NCBI RefSeq assembly: GCF_029067145.1
Contig: NZ_JAIEFA010000034.1
Coordinates: forward strand, 1-58,274
Source: Helicobacter sp.
GTDB lineage: Bacteria > Campylobacterota > Campylobacteria > Campylobacterales > Helicobacteraceae
DNA: 58,274 nucleotides
Direction of reading: 5' to 3'
Shown here: positions 15,300 to 24,004 of the stretch, in pieces
How positions within the stretch are numbered: the stretch's first letter is position 1
Layout: each line of letters opens with the position of its first letter
Translations under genes and position numbers: made by a program
The notes under the pieces: model-generated
Databases searched by the model: none
The model's input: only the letters and a program-made list of their open reading frames with translations
What the model was told of the DNA's origin: nothing

Positions 15300-17447
15300 T
15301 TAATCTGCATATGCGTCTTTTAATGCATGCACTTCTATGATTTTATAATTATTCCCTAAAAGATTTTTTAGCTCTTTAATTTCGGTAATGCTAGATTCAA
15401 ACCGCAATTCACAATGTGTTGCATAAGTGCTCTTTTGTGAGCCTAATTCCACACCCAAAACATTAATATCGTGCTTTGCTAGAAAAGACAAGAAATTAGC
15501 CAATACGCCCTTTTGATTCTCTAGTGCAACGATGAGTTTATAAGTTTGCAACTTATCCTCTAGCCAATCCACATAAAGCATTTTAACGCCCTTTTGAATC
15601 TCCAAATACGCGCGCTCGCAAAGCTTATGATGCACAAACGCTTTAGAACCGCTCTTAAATGCGATAATAGAATCCCCAAATTTTGGGTGGCAGCAATAAT
15701 CAAAAACCGCTTGATTAATCGTATGATTGGTTTCAATCACGAGATTGTCAAAACGCAATTCTTTGAGCTTTAGGATTCTGATTTTAATCTGCTCCAAAAA
15801 TCCCGCATTTTGTTTATAAAAATTCTTAATACGATTCTTAATATCCTTTAAGAATCCAATATCCGTTGTCGCGCGATAAATCGTATCCTCTAAATCATTT
15901 TTTATTATATAATCCTCAATCTCTTCTGCGCTTTTACCAAAAATCGTTGCGATAATATTAATTGCGCTTTTACGCTCAATCTCTTTAATACGCGTTGCGC
16001 AATTCATCTTGATTTGGCTTTTTGCACGGGAGGTTTTCACTGCGTCAATCCAAGAACATCGCAAAATCGTGTCTTTTGCCATAATAATTTTTACAATATC
16101 GCCACTTTTTAATGTAGTCAGCAAAGAGGATTTTTGATTATTCACATAAGCCTCTTTTGCACGATTCCCAATGTCCGTATGCACCGCATAAGCAAAATCC
16201 AACACCACCGCACCAATCGGCAAGGAATAATTATCTCCATCGGGCGAGAAAACTACAATATCCTCACGATATAAATCATTTTTTACAAGCTCATAAAATT
16301 CCTCAATGGAATTGTTTTGGAATTGCAGCTTGTTGAGCCAATCAAGACTTGGACCGCTATTCCCGCCTGTTTTATATTTCCAATGCGCTGCGATTCCATA
16401 TTCTGCACTTTTGTGCATATCCTCTGTGCGAATTTGCACTTCAAAAATAGCGGAATCATCAAACAAGGTGCTGTGGATTGTTTGATAGCCATTTTCTTTG
16501 GGCAGAGCAATATAATCTTTAAAACGCGACATAATGGGCTTAAACTTTAAATGCAGAATCCCCAAAACTTTATAGCAATCCAAAGGCGTTTTGACTATCA
16601 CGCGGATTGCCAACAAGTCCAAAACTTCATCAATAGAAATGCCTTTGCGCTGCATTTTAAGATAGATAGAATAATGCCGCTTAATCCGACTTGCAATGCT
16701 AAACTCACTCTCTGGAACACCCTCTTGCACAAGACTTTTTCTCACCTTTTGGATAAAGGCATTGAGCTTTAGTTGAATCGTTTGCTTGTGGTTTAAAAAA
16801 TATTCCTCTATCTTGCGGTATTCTTGAGGAAAAATATAATAAAAACTTCTGTCCTCTAGCTCATTTTTCAAAGAGGAGATTCCTAAACGATGAGCAATAG
16901 GAGAATAAACAACCAAAGTTTCCTCCGAGATTCTTCTTTGTTTATTAGGAGGCAAAGCACCAAGTGTTAGCATATTGTGCAATCTATCGCAAAGCTTCAC
17001 AACAAGCACACGCACATCTTTGACAGAGGTAATGAGCATTTTACGGAAGCTTAATGCCGCAACGACGAGCTTTTCATTAGAATGGGAAGCGGGCAGTTCT
17101 TCTGCACGAATCGCAACGATTTTTGTCAAGCCATCTACCAAAGACGCAATATCTTCGCCATAGTCGCGTTTAATATCCTCTAATGTCGCGTCTGTATCCT
17201 CTACCACATCGTGTAAAAGTGCTGCGCACACCATTACTTCATCTCCGCCAAAATACGCCACAATGCACGCAACAAGCAAAGGATGCACGATATAAGGTTC
17301 GCCGCTTCTTCTTTTTTGCTCCTTGTGCGATTCTGTAGCAAAAGCAACCGCATTTTGGATATTTGGCGTCTCCTCTACCATAGAATACAGCAACTCTAAC
17401 GCTGCTTTAGGGCTCGTGATTTCTGCAACCTGTTTTAAAAATTCCAA
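15300..17447 (-). CDS. spoT: Bifunctional (p)ppGpp synthetase/hydrolase
   Basis: This RelA/SpoT homologue makes and degrades (p)ppGpp and is probably the only long Rel enzyme in the cell. The 715-aa order is HD hydrolase (His55, HD pair at 79-80 in LLHDVVEDT), synthetase (REDIVVFSPDGD marks its end), TGS domain (PIGAVVLDFAYAVHTDIGN) and a C-terminal ACT domain (KLIVALENQKGVLANFLSFL). HDVVEDT and the synthetase region look intact, so both activities are likely. The start codon is TTG at 17447, preceded by AGAAGG. It follows rpoZ in the pyrH operon. Confidence 0.95.
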   Translation of the reverse strand: MEFLKQVAEITSPKAALELLYSMVEETPNIQNAVAFATESHKEQKRRSGEPYIVHPLLVACIVAYFGGDEVMVCAALLHDVVEDTDATLEDIKRDYGEDIASLVDGLTKIVAIRAEELPASHSNEKLVVAALSFRKMLITSVKDVRVLVVKLCDRLHNMLTLGALPPNKQRRISEETLVVYSPIAHRLGISSLKNELEDRSFYYIFPQEYRKIEEYFLNHKQTIQLKLNAFIQKVRKSLVQEGVPESEFSIASRIKRHYSIYLKMQRKGISIDEVLDLLAIRVIVKTPLDCYKVLGILHLKFKPIMSRFKDYIALPKENGYQTIHSTLFDDSAIFEVQIRTEDMHKSAEYGIAAHWKYKTGGNSGPSLDWLNKLQFQNNSIEEFYELVKNDLYREDIVVFSPDGDNYSLPIGAVVLDFAYAVHTDIGNRAKEAYVNNQKSSLLTTLKSGDIVKIIMAKDTILRCSWIDAVKTSRAKSQIKMNCATRIKEIERKSAINIIATIFGKSAEEIEDYIIKNDLEDTIYRATTDIGFLKDIKNRIKNFYKQNAGFLEQIKIRILKLKELRFDNLVIETNHTINQAVFDYCCHPKFGDSIIAFKSGSKAFVHHKLCERAYLEIQKGVKMLYVDWLEDKLQTYKLIVALENQKGVLANFLSFLAKHDINVLGVELGSQKSTYATHCELRFESSITEIKELKNLLGNNYKIIEVHALKDAYAD

Positions 17448-17513
17448 ATTCTACCTTCTTTGCCTGATACTTTATCTTATTTGAATACCTTTTATTTCTT
17501 CATAAAAAGAGGG

Positions 17514-17732
17514 TTAATTTTGCGATTCTTCAATTTTGTCTAAGCTAATTTTACCCTCTGCCACTTCAAGTAAAGCAATGTCTGAAAGCTTGTCCGCTTT
17601 TACATCTTTATTTACAAGAGGTTTTGCTCCACGACTTAATTCATCAATTCTCATAAACAAAATATTAGATAACAAATATCTATCTCCATTAACTTTTTCT
17701 AAAGCCTTTGATGCAATTTCTTCAATTCTCAT
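17514..17732 (-). CDS. rpoZ: RNA polymerase omega subunit
   Basis: Omega helps fold and hold the beta-prime subunit of RNA polymerase. The 72-aa product has MRIEEIASKALEKVNGDRYL and FMRIDELSRGAKPLV, the conserved omega core. It lies 18 bp after pyrH and 66 bp before spoT; omega also forms part of the ppGpp-binding site 1 in some bacteria, so linkage to spoT is fitting. Confidence 0.95.
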   Translation of the reverse strand: MRIEEIASKALEKVNGDRYLLSNILFMRIDELSRGAKPLVNKDVKADKLSDIALLEVAEGKISLDKIEESQN

Positions 17733-17750
17733 TTTTTTCCTTTGTATAAA

Positions 17751-18470
17751 TTAATTTTCATTGGATACTTTAGAATACACTGCACTAGAATCGCCTTGTA
17801 TGATTTTCAGCAAATTTCCCTCTCGCAGCATATTGCACACTACAATAGGAAGTGCATTATCCTTTGCAAGCGCAATCGCGGTATCGTCCATTACTTTAAT
17901 ATTATCTTTAAGAGCTTGGTCATAGCCGATTTGGTGTAACATCGTCGCATTTTCAAATTTTGCAGGGTCTTTGTCAAAAACGCCATCTACTTTGGTTGCT
18001 TTGATAATCATCTCCGCTCCAATCTCCACTGCACGCAAAGTCGCCGCAGTATCGGTAGTAAAAAAGGGATTCCCTGTGCCTGCTACAAAAATCACAACGC
18101 GTCCTTTCTCCAAATGCCGAATCGCACGCCGATTAATGTAAGTCTCACACACTTCTTTAATCTCTAGCGCACTTTGCACGCGCACATCTAAGCCATAGTA
18201 TTCTAAAGCTTCCTGCATTGCAACTCCATTAATCATTGTTGCGAGCATTCCCATATAATCTCCGCTTGTGCGCCGAATCAAACCGCCTTGAGACGCACTC
18301 ACGCCGCGGATAAAATTCCCCCCGCCAATCACGATTCCAACTTCAATCCCGGCTTCCACAAGCGTTTTAAGCTCTCTTGCAAGATAATCCAAAATTTTAC
18401 TCTCAATCCCAAAGCCGCTCTCGCCAGACAATGCCTCTCCCGAATATTTAACCAAAACGCGTTTTGCCAT
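17751..18470 (-). CDS. pyrH: Uridylate kinase
   Basis: PyrH phosphorylates UMP to UDP in pyrimidine synthesis. The chosen ATG at 18470 (AAAGGG upstream) gives 239 aa, the normal length; a longer in-frame start adds 14 atypical residues. Motifs of the amino acid kinase fold are KRVLVKYSGEAL, VIGGGNFIRG, the UMP-binding FVAGTGNPFFTTDTAA and KATKVDGVFDKDP. It heads the run pyrH-rpoZ-spoT-tyrS. AT-rich -10 candidates lie just upstream (18500-18525). Confidence 0.95.
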   Translation of the reverse strand: MAKRVLVKYSGEALSGESGFGIESKILDYLARELKTLVEAGIEVGIVIGGGNFIRGVSASQGGLIRRTSGDYMGMLATMINGVAMQEALEYYGLDVRVQSALEIKEVCETYINRRAIRHLEKGRVVIFVAGTGNPFFTTDTAATLRAVEIGAEMIIKATKVDGVFDKDPAKFENATMLHQIGYDQALKDNIKVMDDTAIALAKDNALPIVVCNMLREGNLLKIIQGDSSAVYSKVSNEN

Positions 18471-18541
18471 ACCAGCCCTTTCTTTAATTTCAAAATTTAT
18501 AATTCTAATCAAAACTTACTTATAATCTAGTAAATTTCGCG

Positions 18542-18988
18542 TTATTTACTCATTTCATCATTTTTTTGACGCAATGCTTCTATCCTCTTTTGTTGAATCT
18601 CGTATGCTTCTTGTATTTTCTGATTAAGATTCCTTTGTGCGGAATCCTTTTTAGGAATATCCTTGCGTCCGTGATAGCTCTCAAAATGCTCTAAATGTTT
18701 CTGCAAACCTGTGTTTTGCTCCATTTGTAAGTTGTTTAGATTTTTTTCTTGCAATTCTTTGCTTAATCCGTCTAAATGGCTTTTGAGATTCTTTTTTAGC
18801 TGCTGCTGCAAGGGAGATTCCAAAGAATCCTCCTCTTGTTGCTTGGGCTTTAAGAGGCTTGTTGCATTATTTTCTAATGTTTTATTGTCTTCTTGATTCT
18901 TTTGGGGTTTATTTTCATTGCAACCCATTAAACCAAACAATATAAAACAAACTACAAAAAAATTTAAAAAAATAGTTTTAAATGCCAT
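18542..18988 (-). CDS. Coiled-coil lipoprotein, unknown function
   Basis: The 148-aa product has a lipoprotein signal peptide ending FGLMGC (lipidation at Cys23), then a highly charged, Gln/Lys/Glu/Asn-rich region that reads as one long helix or coiled coil (KNLKSHLDGLSKELQEKNLN; IQEAYEIQQKRIEALRQKND). No domain is recognised. It is monocistronic in appearance, upstream of pyrH in the same direction with 71 bp between. The ribosome binding site is weak (AAAGAA). Confidence 0.7.
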   Translation of the reverse strand: MAFKTIFLNFFVVCFILFGLMGCNENKPQKNQEDNKTLENNATSLLKPKQQEEDSLESPLQQQLKKNLKSHLDGLSKELQEKNLNNLQMEQNTGLQKHLEHFESYHGRKDIPKKDSAQRNLNQKIQEAYEIQQKRIEALRQKNDEMSK

Positions 18989-19078
18989 AAAAATTCTTTA
19001 TACAATCACTTTTTAGATTGAATTTATAGCATATTTTGTTAAGATTCCAAAAGCTTTTATTCTCTTAAGGAATCCAAA

Positions 19079-20533
19079 ATGAAAAATTTATTTTTAACCA
19101 CGCAAGAATTAGACAAAAATGCGACAAAAAGCTTTAATCTACCCGCAGAATTGCTAATGGAAAATGCTGCAAGTGGAATGTATTATTTCATCAAAAATCG
19201 CTTTTTGTCCAACTCCTTTGAAACTCCCAAAAAAGTATTGCTTGTTTGTGGGAATGGCGACAATGGCGCAGATTGTTTGGCGCTAGCTAGAATGCTTTGT
19301 GGAATCTGTGAAGTGCATCTCTTTTTGCCCAAAGGCACAAAAAGCCCCTTATGCCTAGCGCAGCTTAAACGACTAGAAGCATTGCAAATAAACTCCAAAT
19401 TAAATTTACGATTCTTAAAATCCTTAAAATCTGCAATAGACTATGCAATCATTATTGATGGAATCTTTGGCGCAGGTTTTAGAGGAACACTAGACTTAGA
19501 AACAACCAAAATCTTACACATTTTAAATCAATCCTATGCCATTAAAATTGCCTGTGATATTCCAAGCGGAATCACAAAAAGCGGCGCATTAGGTGGAGAG
19601 GTAGCCTTTAAGGCGGATTTTACGCTTACAATGGGTGCGTTAAAGGTGGCATTATTTTGCGATGAAGCAAAAGATTTTGTCGGCGAAACGCATTTGATAA
19701 ACTTAGGTCTTAGCGAGGAAGTTTTTGCACCAAATTCTAGCTTCAAACTACTAGAGAGGAGCGATTTCAAGCCTCCGCACAGAATCGCACAAAACACAAA
19801 CAAAGGAAATTTTGGACATCTGTGTGTTTATGCGGGAGAAAAAATCGGCGCGGGCGTATTAAGCGCACTTGCAGGCTTACGCAGCGGAGCTGGACTTGTG
19901 AGCGTAATAAGCAAAGAAAAAATCCAAAATCTCCCTTTTAGTCTGATGAATCCGCAAGAGATTCCACAAAATGCAACAACAATGTTGCTTGGTATGGGCT
20001 TTGGCATAGAATCTCCCTTGCCAAATTTAAAAAATCTTAAAAATCTCCCTTTATTGCTGGACGCGGATATTTTTTATCATTCTAACTTTTTAGAGATTCT
20101 GCAAACCCACAAACAAATCCTTTTGACACCTCACCCAAAAGAATTTACACAAATCCTAAAAGTATGCAATCTTGCAACAATTTCTACGCAAGACTTGCAA
20201 AAAGACAGAATCGCCTATGCACTAAAGTTTTGCAATGCCTATCCACACGCGATTTTAGTGCTTAAAGGCGCAAATACACTGATTTGCAAGGATAAAAACA
20301 TCTATATCAATCCCTTTGGCACGAATATTCTTGCCAAAGGAGGAAGCGGGGATATATTAGCAGGAATCATTGGCGGGCTTTTAGCGCAAAGGTACACTCC
20401 GCTAGATTCCGCAATTTGTGGTGTTTTGTTGCATAGCTTTTGCGCACAAGAAATTGCGAAAAAATGCAATGATTTTTCGCTAAACCCCCTTGATTTAATT
20501 GAGCAAATCCGCTACATTTCACCAAAAATTTAA
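19079..20533 (+). CDS. nnr: Bifunctional NAD(P)H-hydrate epimerase / ADP-dependent dehydratase
   Basis: This two-domain enzyme repairs damaged NADH and NADPH: the N-terminal YjeF domain epimerises the hydrates and the C-terminal ribokinase-like domain dehydrates the S form with ADP. The 484 aa show VCGNGDNGADCLALAR (about residues 55-70) and a catalytic Asp in IIDGIFGAGFRG in the epimerase, then GLRSGAGLVSVI, LTPHPKEF and AKGGSGDILAGIIGG in the dehydratase. AAGGAATCCAAA precedes the ATG. thiG follows 10 bp downstream, so it heads a short operon. Confidence 0.94.
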   Translation: MKNLFLTTQELDKNATKSFNLPAELLMENAASGMYYFIKNRFLSNSFETPKKVLLVCGNGDNGADCLALARMLCGICEVHLFLPKGTKSPLCLAQLKRLEALQINSKLNLRFLKSLKSAIDYAIIIDGIFGAGFRGTLDLETTKILHILNQSYAIKIACDIPSGITKSGALGGEVAFKADFTLTMGALKVALFCDEAKDFVGETHLINLGLSEEVFAPNSSFKLLERSDFKPPHRIAQNTNKGNFGHLCVYAGEKIGAGVLSALAGLRSGAGLVSVISKEKIQNLPFSLMNPQEIPQNATTMLLGMGFGIESPLPNLKNLKNLPLLLDADIFYHSNFLEILQTHKQILLTPHPKEFTQILKVCNLATISTQDLQKDRIAYALKFCNAYPHAILVLKGANTLICKDKNIYINPFGTNILAKGGSGDILAGIIGGLLAQRYTPLDSAICGVLLHSFCAQEIAKKCNDFSLNPLDLIEQIRYISPKI

Positions 20534-20543
20534 AGGATATTAA

Positions 20544-21335
20544 ATGCAAACAGATACACCTCTAAAAATTGGAAATAAAACCTTTCAAAGTCGCCTTATT
20601 GTAGGTAGCGGCAAATACAAAGACTTCCAAACAACTTTAGACGCAACCCTTGCTTCAGAGGCAGAAATGATTACCGTTGCAATTCGACGCGTGAATATCA
20701 CAAACCCCAATGAAGAAAATTTACTAGATTATTTTAAAGGAAGCAAGATTCAGTTTTTGCCAAACTCGGCGGGCTGTGTCAATGCAGAGGAAGCCATTGC
20801 CCTTTTTCGTTTAACGCGTGAAGCCACAGGCATTGAGTTTGTCAAACTAGAAATTATCGGCGACACACAAAAAACGCTTTATCCTGATGTGCTTGAGACG
20901 CTCAAAGCTTGTGAGGTTCTAGCAAAAGAGGGCTTTTGCGTGCTTGCGTATAGCAACGATGACCCCATTATGGCACGCCATTTAGAAAATGCTGGCGCAA
21001 GTGCAGTAATGCCTCTTGCCGCACCCATTGGTAGCGGACTTGGCATACAGAATCGCTATAATATCGCCTTTATCAAAGAGGCAATTTCTGTGCCGCTCAT
21101 TGTAGATGCGGGTGTGGGTTGTGCTTCTGATGCTGCGATTGCAATGGAGCTTGGAGCGGACGCGGTGCTAACAAACACCGCCATTGCACAAGCAAAAAAC
21201 CCGATTCTAATGGCACAAGCAATGCGTGATGCGGTGCGCGCAGGACGCGCAAGTTATCTTGCAGGTAGAATTCCAAAAAAACCCTACGCCACAGCAAGCT
21301 CACCCACAGGGGGAATCGCAAATCTCTCATTATAG
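20544..21335 (+). CDS. thiG: Thiazole synthase
   Basis: ThiG builds the thiazole phosphate of thiamine from deoxyxylulose phosphate, dehydroglycine and ThiS thiocarboxylate. The 263-aa TIM-barrel protein has LIVGSGKYKDF at its N-terminus, the Schiff-base lysine in EFVKLEIIGD (Lys101), and phosphate-binding loops PLAAPIGSGLGI and DAGVGCASDAA. AAAGGATATTAA precedes the ATG. Its usual partners thiS, thiF and thiH are not adjacent; the ThiF-family gene at 41503 is more like TcdA. Confidence 0.95.
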   Translation: MQTDTPLKIGNKTFQSRLIVGSGKYKDFQTTLDATLASEAEMITVAIRRVNITNPNEENLLDYFKGSKIQFLPNSAGCVNAEEAIALFRLTREATGIEFVKLEIIGDTQKTLYPDVLETLKACEVLAKEGFCVLAYSNDDPIMARHLENAGASAVMPLAAPIGSGLGIQNRYNIAFIKEAISVPLIVDAGVGCASDAAIAMELGADAVLTNTAIAQAKNPILMAQAMRDAVRAGRASYLAGRIPKKPYATASSPTGGIANLSL

Positions 21336-21344
21336 GGAAAGCTT

Positions 21345-21908
21345 ATGCCGCATTTAGAGATTCTCTTACTTGGTATTACTCTAGCCATAGATGCTTCGGT
21401 AGTAGCATTTTCTTATGGATTATGCCAAAAGTGGCACATAGGAAATGGAATTAAAATTGCGCTTGTTTCCTCTGTTTTCCAACTATTTATGCCTATTTTA
21501 GGCTGGACTCTACTATGGTTTGCTAACACAAGATTCTCACATTTTGCCAATACCTTTGACCATTGGATTACCTTTATTGTCTTTTTGGTTTTGGGGCTAA
21601 AAATCATCAAGGATTCTAGCTCCAATGAAGAGGAACAAACGCAAAAAAGTCTCTCCTTTTGGGTTTTGCTCCTCATTGGTATTGCTACAAGCATAGATGC
21701 ACTTGCTGCGGGCGTGCTGATATTCTCACAAAACGAACCTCTCCTTAGCAGTGCCTCTTGGATTGGCGTGATTACTTTTATTTGCGTCATTTTAGCCTAT
21801 ATGCTTAGTAGAACGCTTACAAAAATCCCCACACGCATTCTTGAAATCAGTGCGGGCTGTATCTTGATTGCACTTGGATTTAAGGTGCTAGCAGAACATA
21901 CTTTATAG
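21345..21908 (+). CDS. mntP: Manganese efflux pump (MntP/YebN family)
   Basis: MntP-type proteins export Mn(II) across the inner membrane. The 187-aa product has six predicted membrane helices in two related halves, each with the signature acidic residue: TLAIDASVVAFSYG (Asp16) and ATSIDALAAG in the second half. It lies 9 bp downstream of thiG and probably shares the transcript. In several bacteria mntP is controlled by a yybP-ykoY riboswitch; none fits in the 9-bp gap. Confidence 0.9.
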   Translation: MPHLEILLLGITLAIDASVVAFSYGLCQKWHIGNGIKIALVSSVFQLFMPILGWTLLWFANTRFSHFANTFDHWITFIVFLVLGLKIIKDSSSNEEEQTQKSLSFWVLLLIGIATSIDALAAGVLIFSQNEPLLSSASWIGVITFICVILAYMLSRTLTKIPTRILEISAGCILIALGFKVLAEHTL

Positions 21909-22052
21909 AAAATTTACTCCTTATCCCATTGTATCAGATTGCGTCGCAAGTTCTATACAATAAAATCGCAACAGCCTTGCAATGGCAGCGCAAAATTTAT
22001 CCTTGCGAAAATTTATGCTAAAATTGAGTAGAAATTTACCAAAAGGCAACTT

Positions 22053-22664
22053 TTGCAAGGCTATATTCTACACACTTTGCGCGTGCGTGAGGAGGATTTG
22101 CTTGTTAGAATCCTGACACAAAGCCAACTTCACACACTTTATCGGTTCTATGGTGCGCGCCATAGTGTCGTGCATCTAGGACACAAGATTGACTTTTCCA
22201 TAGAACAAGACTTGCGTGAGATTGGACGCTTAAGAGAGCCGATTCATCTAGGCTTCATTTGGGAAAGAGAGGCGCAAAAAAGATACTTTTGGCAACAATA
22301 TCTCAACCTCTTAAACGCGCATTTAAGAGATATTTCTCACCTAGATTCCTTTTATTTTGAGCATTTAGAAGAGGGAGTAAAACGACTAGAAAAAGAGAAT
22401 CCCAAACGAGCCATTCTCAATTTATACGCTAAACTCTTGCGCTTTGAAGGCAGAGGAAACACGCTGCAAACTTGCCTCATTTGCGAGCAACCCCTGCAAG
22501 ACAAAATCATCTTGGGGCGCGGATTGGTTTGCGGACACAAAGATTGTATGCAAGGCGCGATATTTGAGCAAGCACACATTGCACAATGGCTTTCTTTACG
22601 CGGAGAGTTTTTAGAGGAAGCCGAAGTAGATAATCTATGGAATCTCCTAATGCAAGGTCTCTAA
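22053..22664 (+). CDS. recO: DNA repair protein RecO (Campylobacterota type)
   Basis: RecO works with RecR to load RecA onto SSB-coated single-stranded DNA. The 203-aa protein is the short form of this lineage: an N-terminal OB-fold (MQGYILHTLRVREEDLLVRI), a helical middle and a zinc-finger-like cysteine set (CLIC near residue 146, then CGHKDC). The start is TTG at 22053 behind AAAAGG; no in-frame ATG lies nearby. The 144 bp before it hold no gene. Confidence 0.82.
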   Translation: MQGYILHTLRVREEDLLVRILTQSQLHTLYRFYGARHSVVHLGHKIDFSIEQDLREIGRLREPIHLGFIWEREAQKRYFWQQYLNLLNAHLRDISHLDSFYFEHLEEGVKRLEKENPKRAILNLYAKLLRFEGRGNTLQTCLICEQPLQDKIILGRGLVCGHKDCMQGAIFEQAHIAQWLSLRGEFLEEAEVDNLWNLLMQGL

Positions 22665-22688
22665 ATCCAAAAAAGAGCTATTTTAGGC

Positions 22689-22694
22689 TATAAT
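22689..22694 (+). promoter_or_regulatory. -10 box of the thioredoxin-like lipoprotein gene
   Basis: GGCTATAATTGC includes a perfect TATAAT and the extended TG-like context, 25 bp before the ATG at 22719, allowing a very short 5' UTR. Confidence 0.6.
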
Positions 22695-22718
22695 TGCATT
22701 TTTATTAAGGAATCCAAA

Positions 22719-23312
22719 ATGAAAATTTTATACTTTTTTTGCTCCATTCTCTTAGCTTTTAGCTTCAATGCTTGTCAAGAAAAGGTTGGAGATGAGATTG
22801 TCTCTAGCGGCACAAACAACACAAAAGAACAATTAGAGGCAATGAGAAATATAGATAGAAACTCCTATGCGGAAGTTTCTGATGTATTTAAGGAAACAAG
22901 TGAGATTACAAGTGATAATCTGCCCTTTTTTTTGGTGTTTTCGGCAAATGGTTGCGTGTATTGCGATAGGCTAAAAAATCTCATCAAAGAGAATCCCGAA
23001 ATCAAAAACTTTCTTAAATCCAACTACGCACCTTATTATATCAATATTAGTTACACCAAAACCCACAAAATCGGGTTTTTAAATCAAGAGTTAAGCACTG
23101 CGGATTTGGCGCAAAAATATGCAATCAAACCCACGCCCACGCTTGTTTTTTTAAGCCCAAGCGGTAAAGAATTATTCATCTATCCCGGTTTTATGCCAAA
23201 AAATCGCTTTTTAACCACTTTGGAATTTCTTACCAATCCAACACTAGAGGCAAAAGAGCCTCAAAACATTGCACAAGAGCTGCAAGATTATTGGAAACAA
23301 AAGGGAGTATAA
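22719..23312 (+). CDS. Thioredoxin-fold lipoprotein
   Basis: The 197-aa protein has a lipoprotein signal peptide ending SFNAC (lipidation near Cys19) and a thioredoxin-like domain from about residue 60. The redox motif is CVYC (in FSANGCVYCDRL) and the cis-proline site is KPTPTLVFLS. It is related to SoxW/DsbE-like thioredoxins and probably reduces or isomerises disulfides, or services cytochrome c maturation, at the periplasmic face of a membrane; the exact partner is unknown. AAGGAATCCAAA precedes the ATG. A weak hairpin (23334-23350) follows. Confidence 0.85.
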   Translation: MKILYFFCSILLAFSFNACQEKVGDEIVSSGTNNTKEQLEAMRNIDRNSYAEVSDVFKETSEITSDNLPFFLVFSANGCVYCDRLKNLIKENPEIKNFLKSNYAPYYINISYTKTHKIGFLNQELSTADLAQKYAIKPTPTLVFLSPSGKELFIYPGFMPKNRFLTTLEFLTNPTLEAKEPQNIAQELQDYWKQKGV

Positions 23313-23333
23313 GGACTTGCTTTGAAAATCATA

Positions 23334-23350
23334 GAATCCCAAAGGGATTC
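23334..23350 (+). terminator. Possible weak terminator after the thioredoxin-like gene
   Basis: GAATCCC-AAA-GGGATTC is a perfect 7-bp inverted repeat with a 3-nt loop, 21 bp after the stop codon. The downstream sequence CTTTAACACATTTTT has only a spaced T-tract. Confidence 0.4.
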
Positions 23351-23383
23351 CTTTAACACATTTTTAAAATCATCTCCAAAGCC

Positions 23384-23999
23384 TCACGCATAAAGAAATC
23401 CCGATAATCTTTCTTGCATTTCTGCCAATTTGTTGGCAGGCACCACACATTTGCAGATTCCACCATAACTACCGCCCGCCCATTTGCGTTTAAGAAAATC
23501 CCTGATAAGTTCTAGGGTTGGAATCCTTTAAGGCAAAATTTTAGACGCATTGGCTTTTGTGTTTTTGCCAAAGGGACAAATGCTGATGAGTTTTTGATAT
23601 TTTTTGTATCCCAACCTTTCCAATGCGGATTCCACAAAAACTATATTTTCTGCTCCTTGCGGAATCTCTGCTTGCGTAAAGTCAATTTTATGAATGTGTT
23701 GTCAAAATATTTCGTGTTGATTGCGCGCACGAGATTCAAAATCCCATCGCTGATGATATGTTCTTGTTTCCAATAGGGATTCAACATTCTCTGCACTTTA
23801 GGAATAAACCAAATCCCTTTTTACAACAAAAGAGACTTAGAAAAAGTCATCAATAATCACTTAGATTATATGGTTTTAGCCTTCAAAAATAATCCAACGA
23901 GTGTGCTTAATCACAAACAGCACGACATCAAACCCGCGCGTTTTATAATCTTTGGATTCCTCAATATTAAAGATTTCGTCAATAAATTTTACACAAATA
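23384..23999 (-). pseudogene. Decayed coding region, original family unclear
   Basis: The minus strand holds protein-like stretches in shifting frames broken by stops: KFIDEIFNIEESKDYKTRGF (to a stop at 23876), LNPYWKQEHIISDGILNLVR, IPQGAENIVFVESALERLGY continuing to KILP-stop at 23528, and KRKWAGGSYGGICKC running to a stop at 23384. Their order suggests one former gene of at least 200 codons. A glycosyltransferase-like origin came to mind, but I cannot support it. This explains the otherwise empty stretch between 23313 and the corA stop. Confidence 0.45.
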
Positions 24000-24004
24000 T
24001 TCTC

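Noticed and set aside
18529..18550. AGTAAAT...ATTTACT as a terminator or operator for pyrH
   Set aside because: The stem is 7 AT pairs and overlaps the stop codon region of the lipoprotein gene; no T-tract follows, so it was not called.
23313..24004. An intact gene on the plus strand in the gap
   Set aside because: Plus-strand frames of about 60 codons lack ribosome binding sites and protein-like composition; minus-strand fragments look more coding but are broken.
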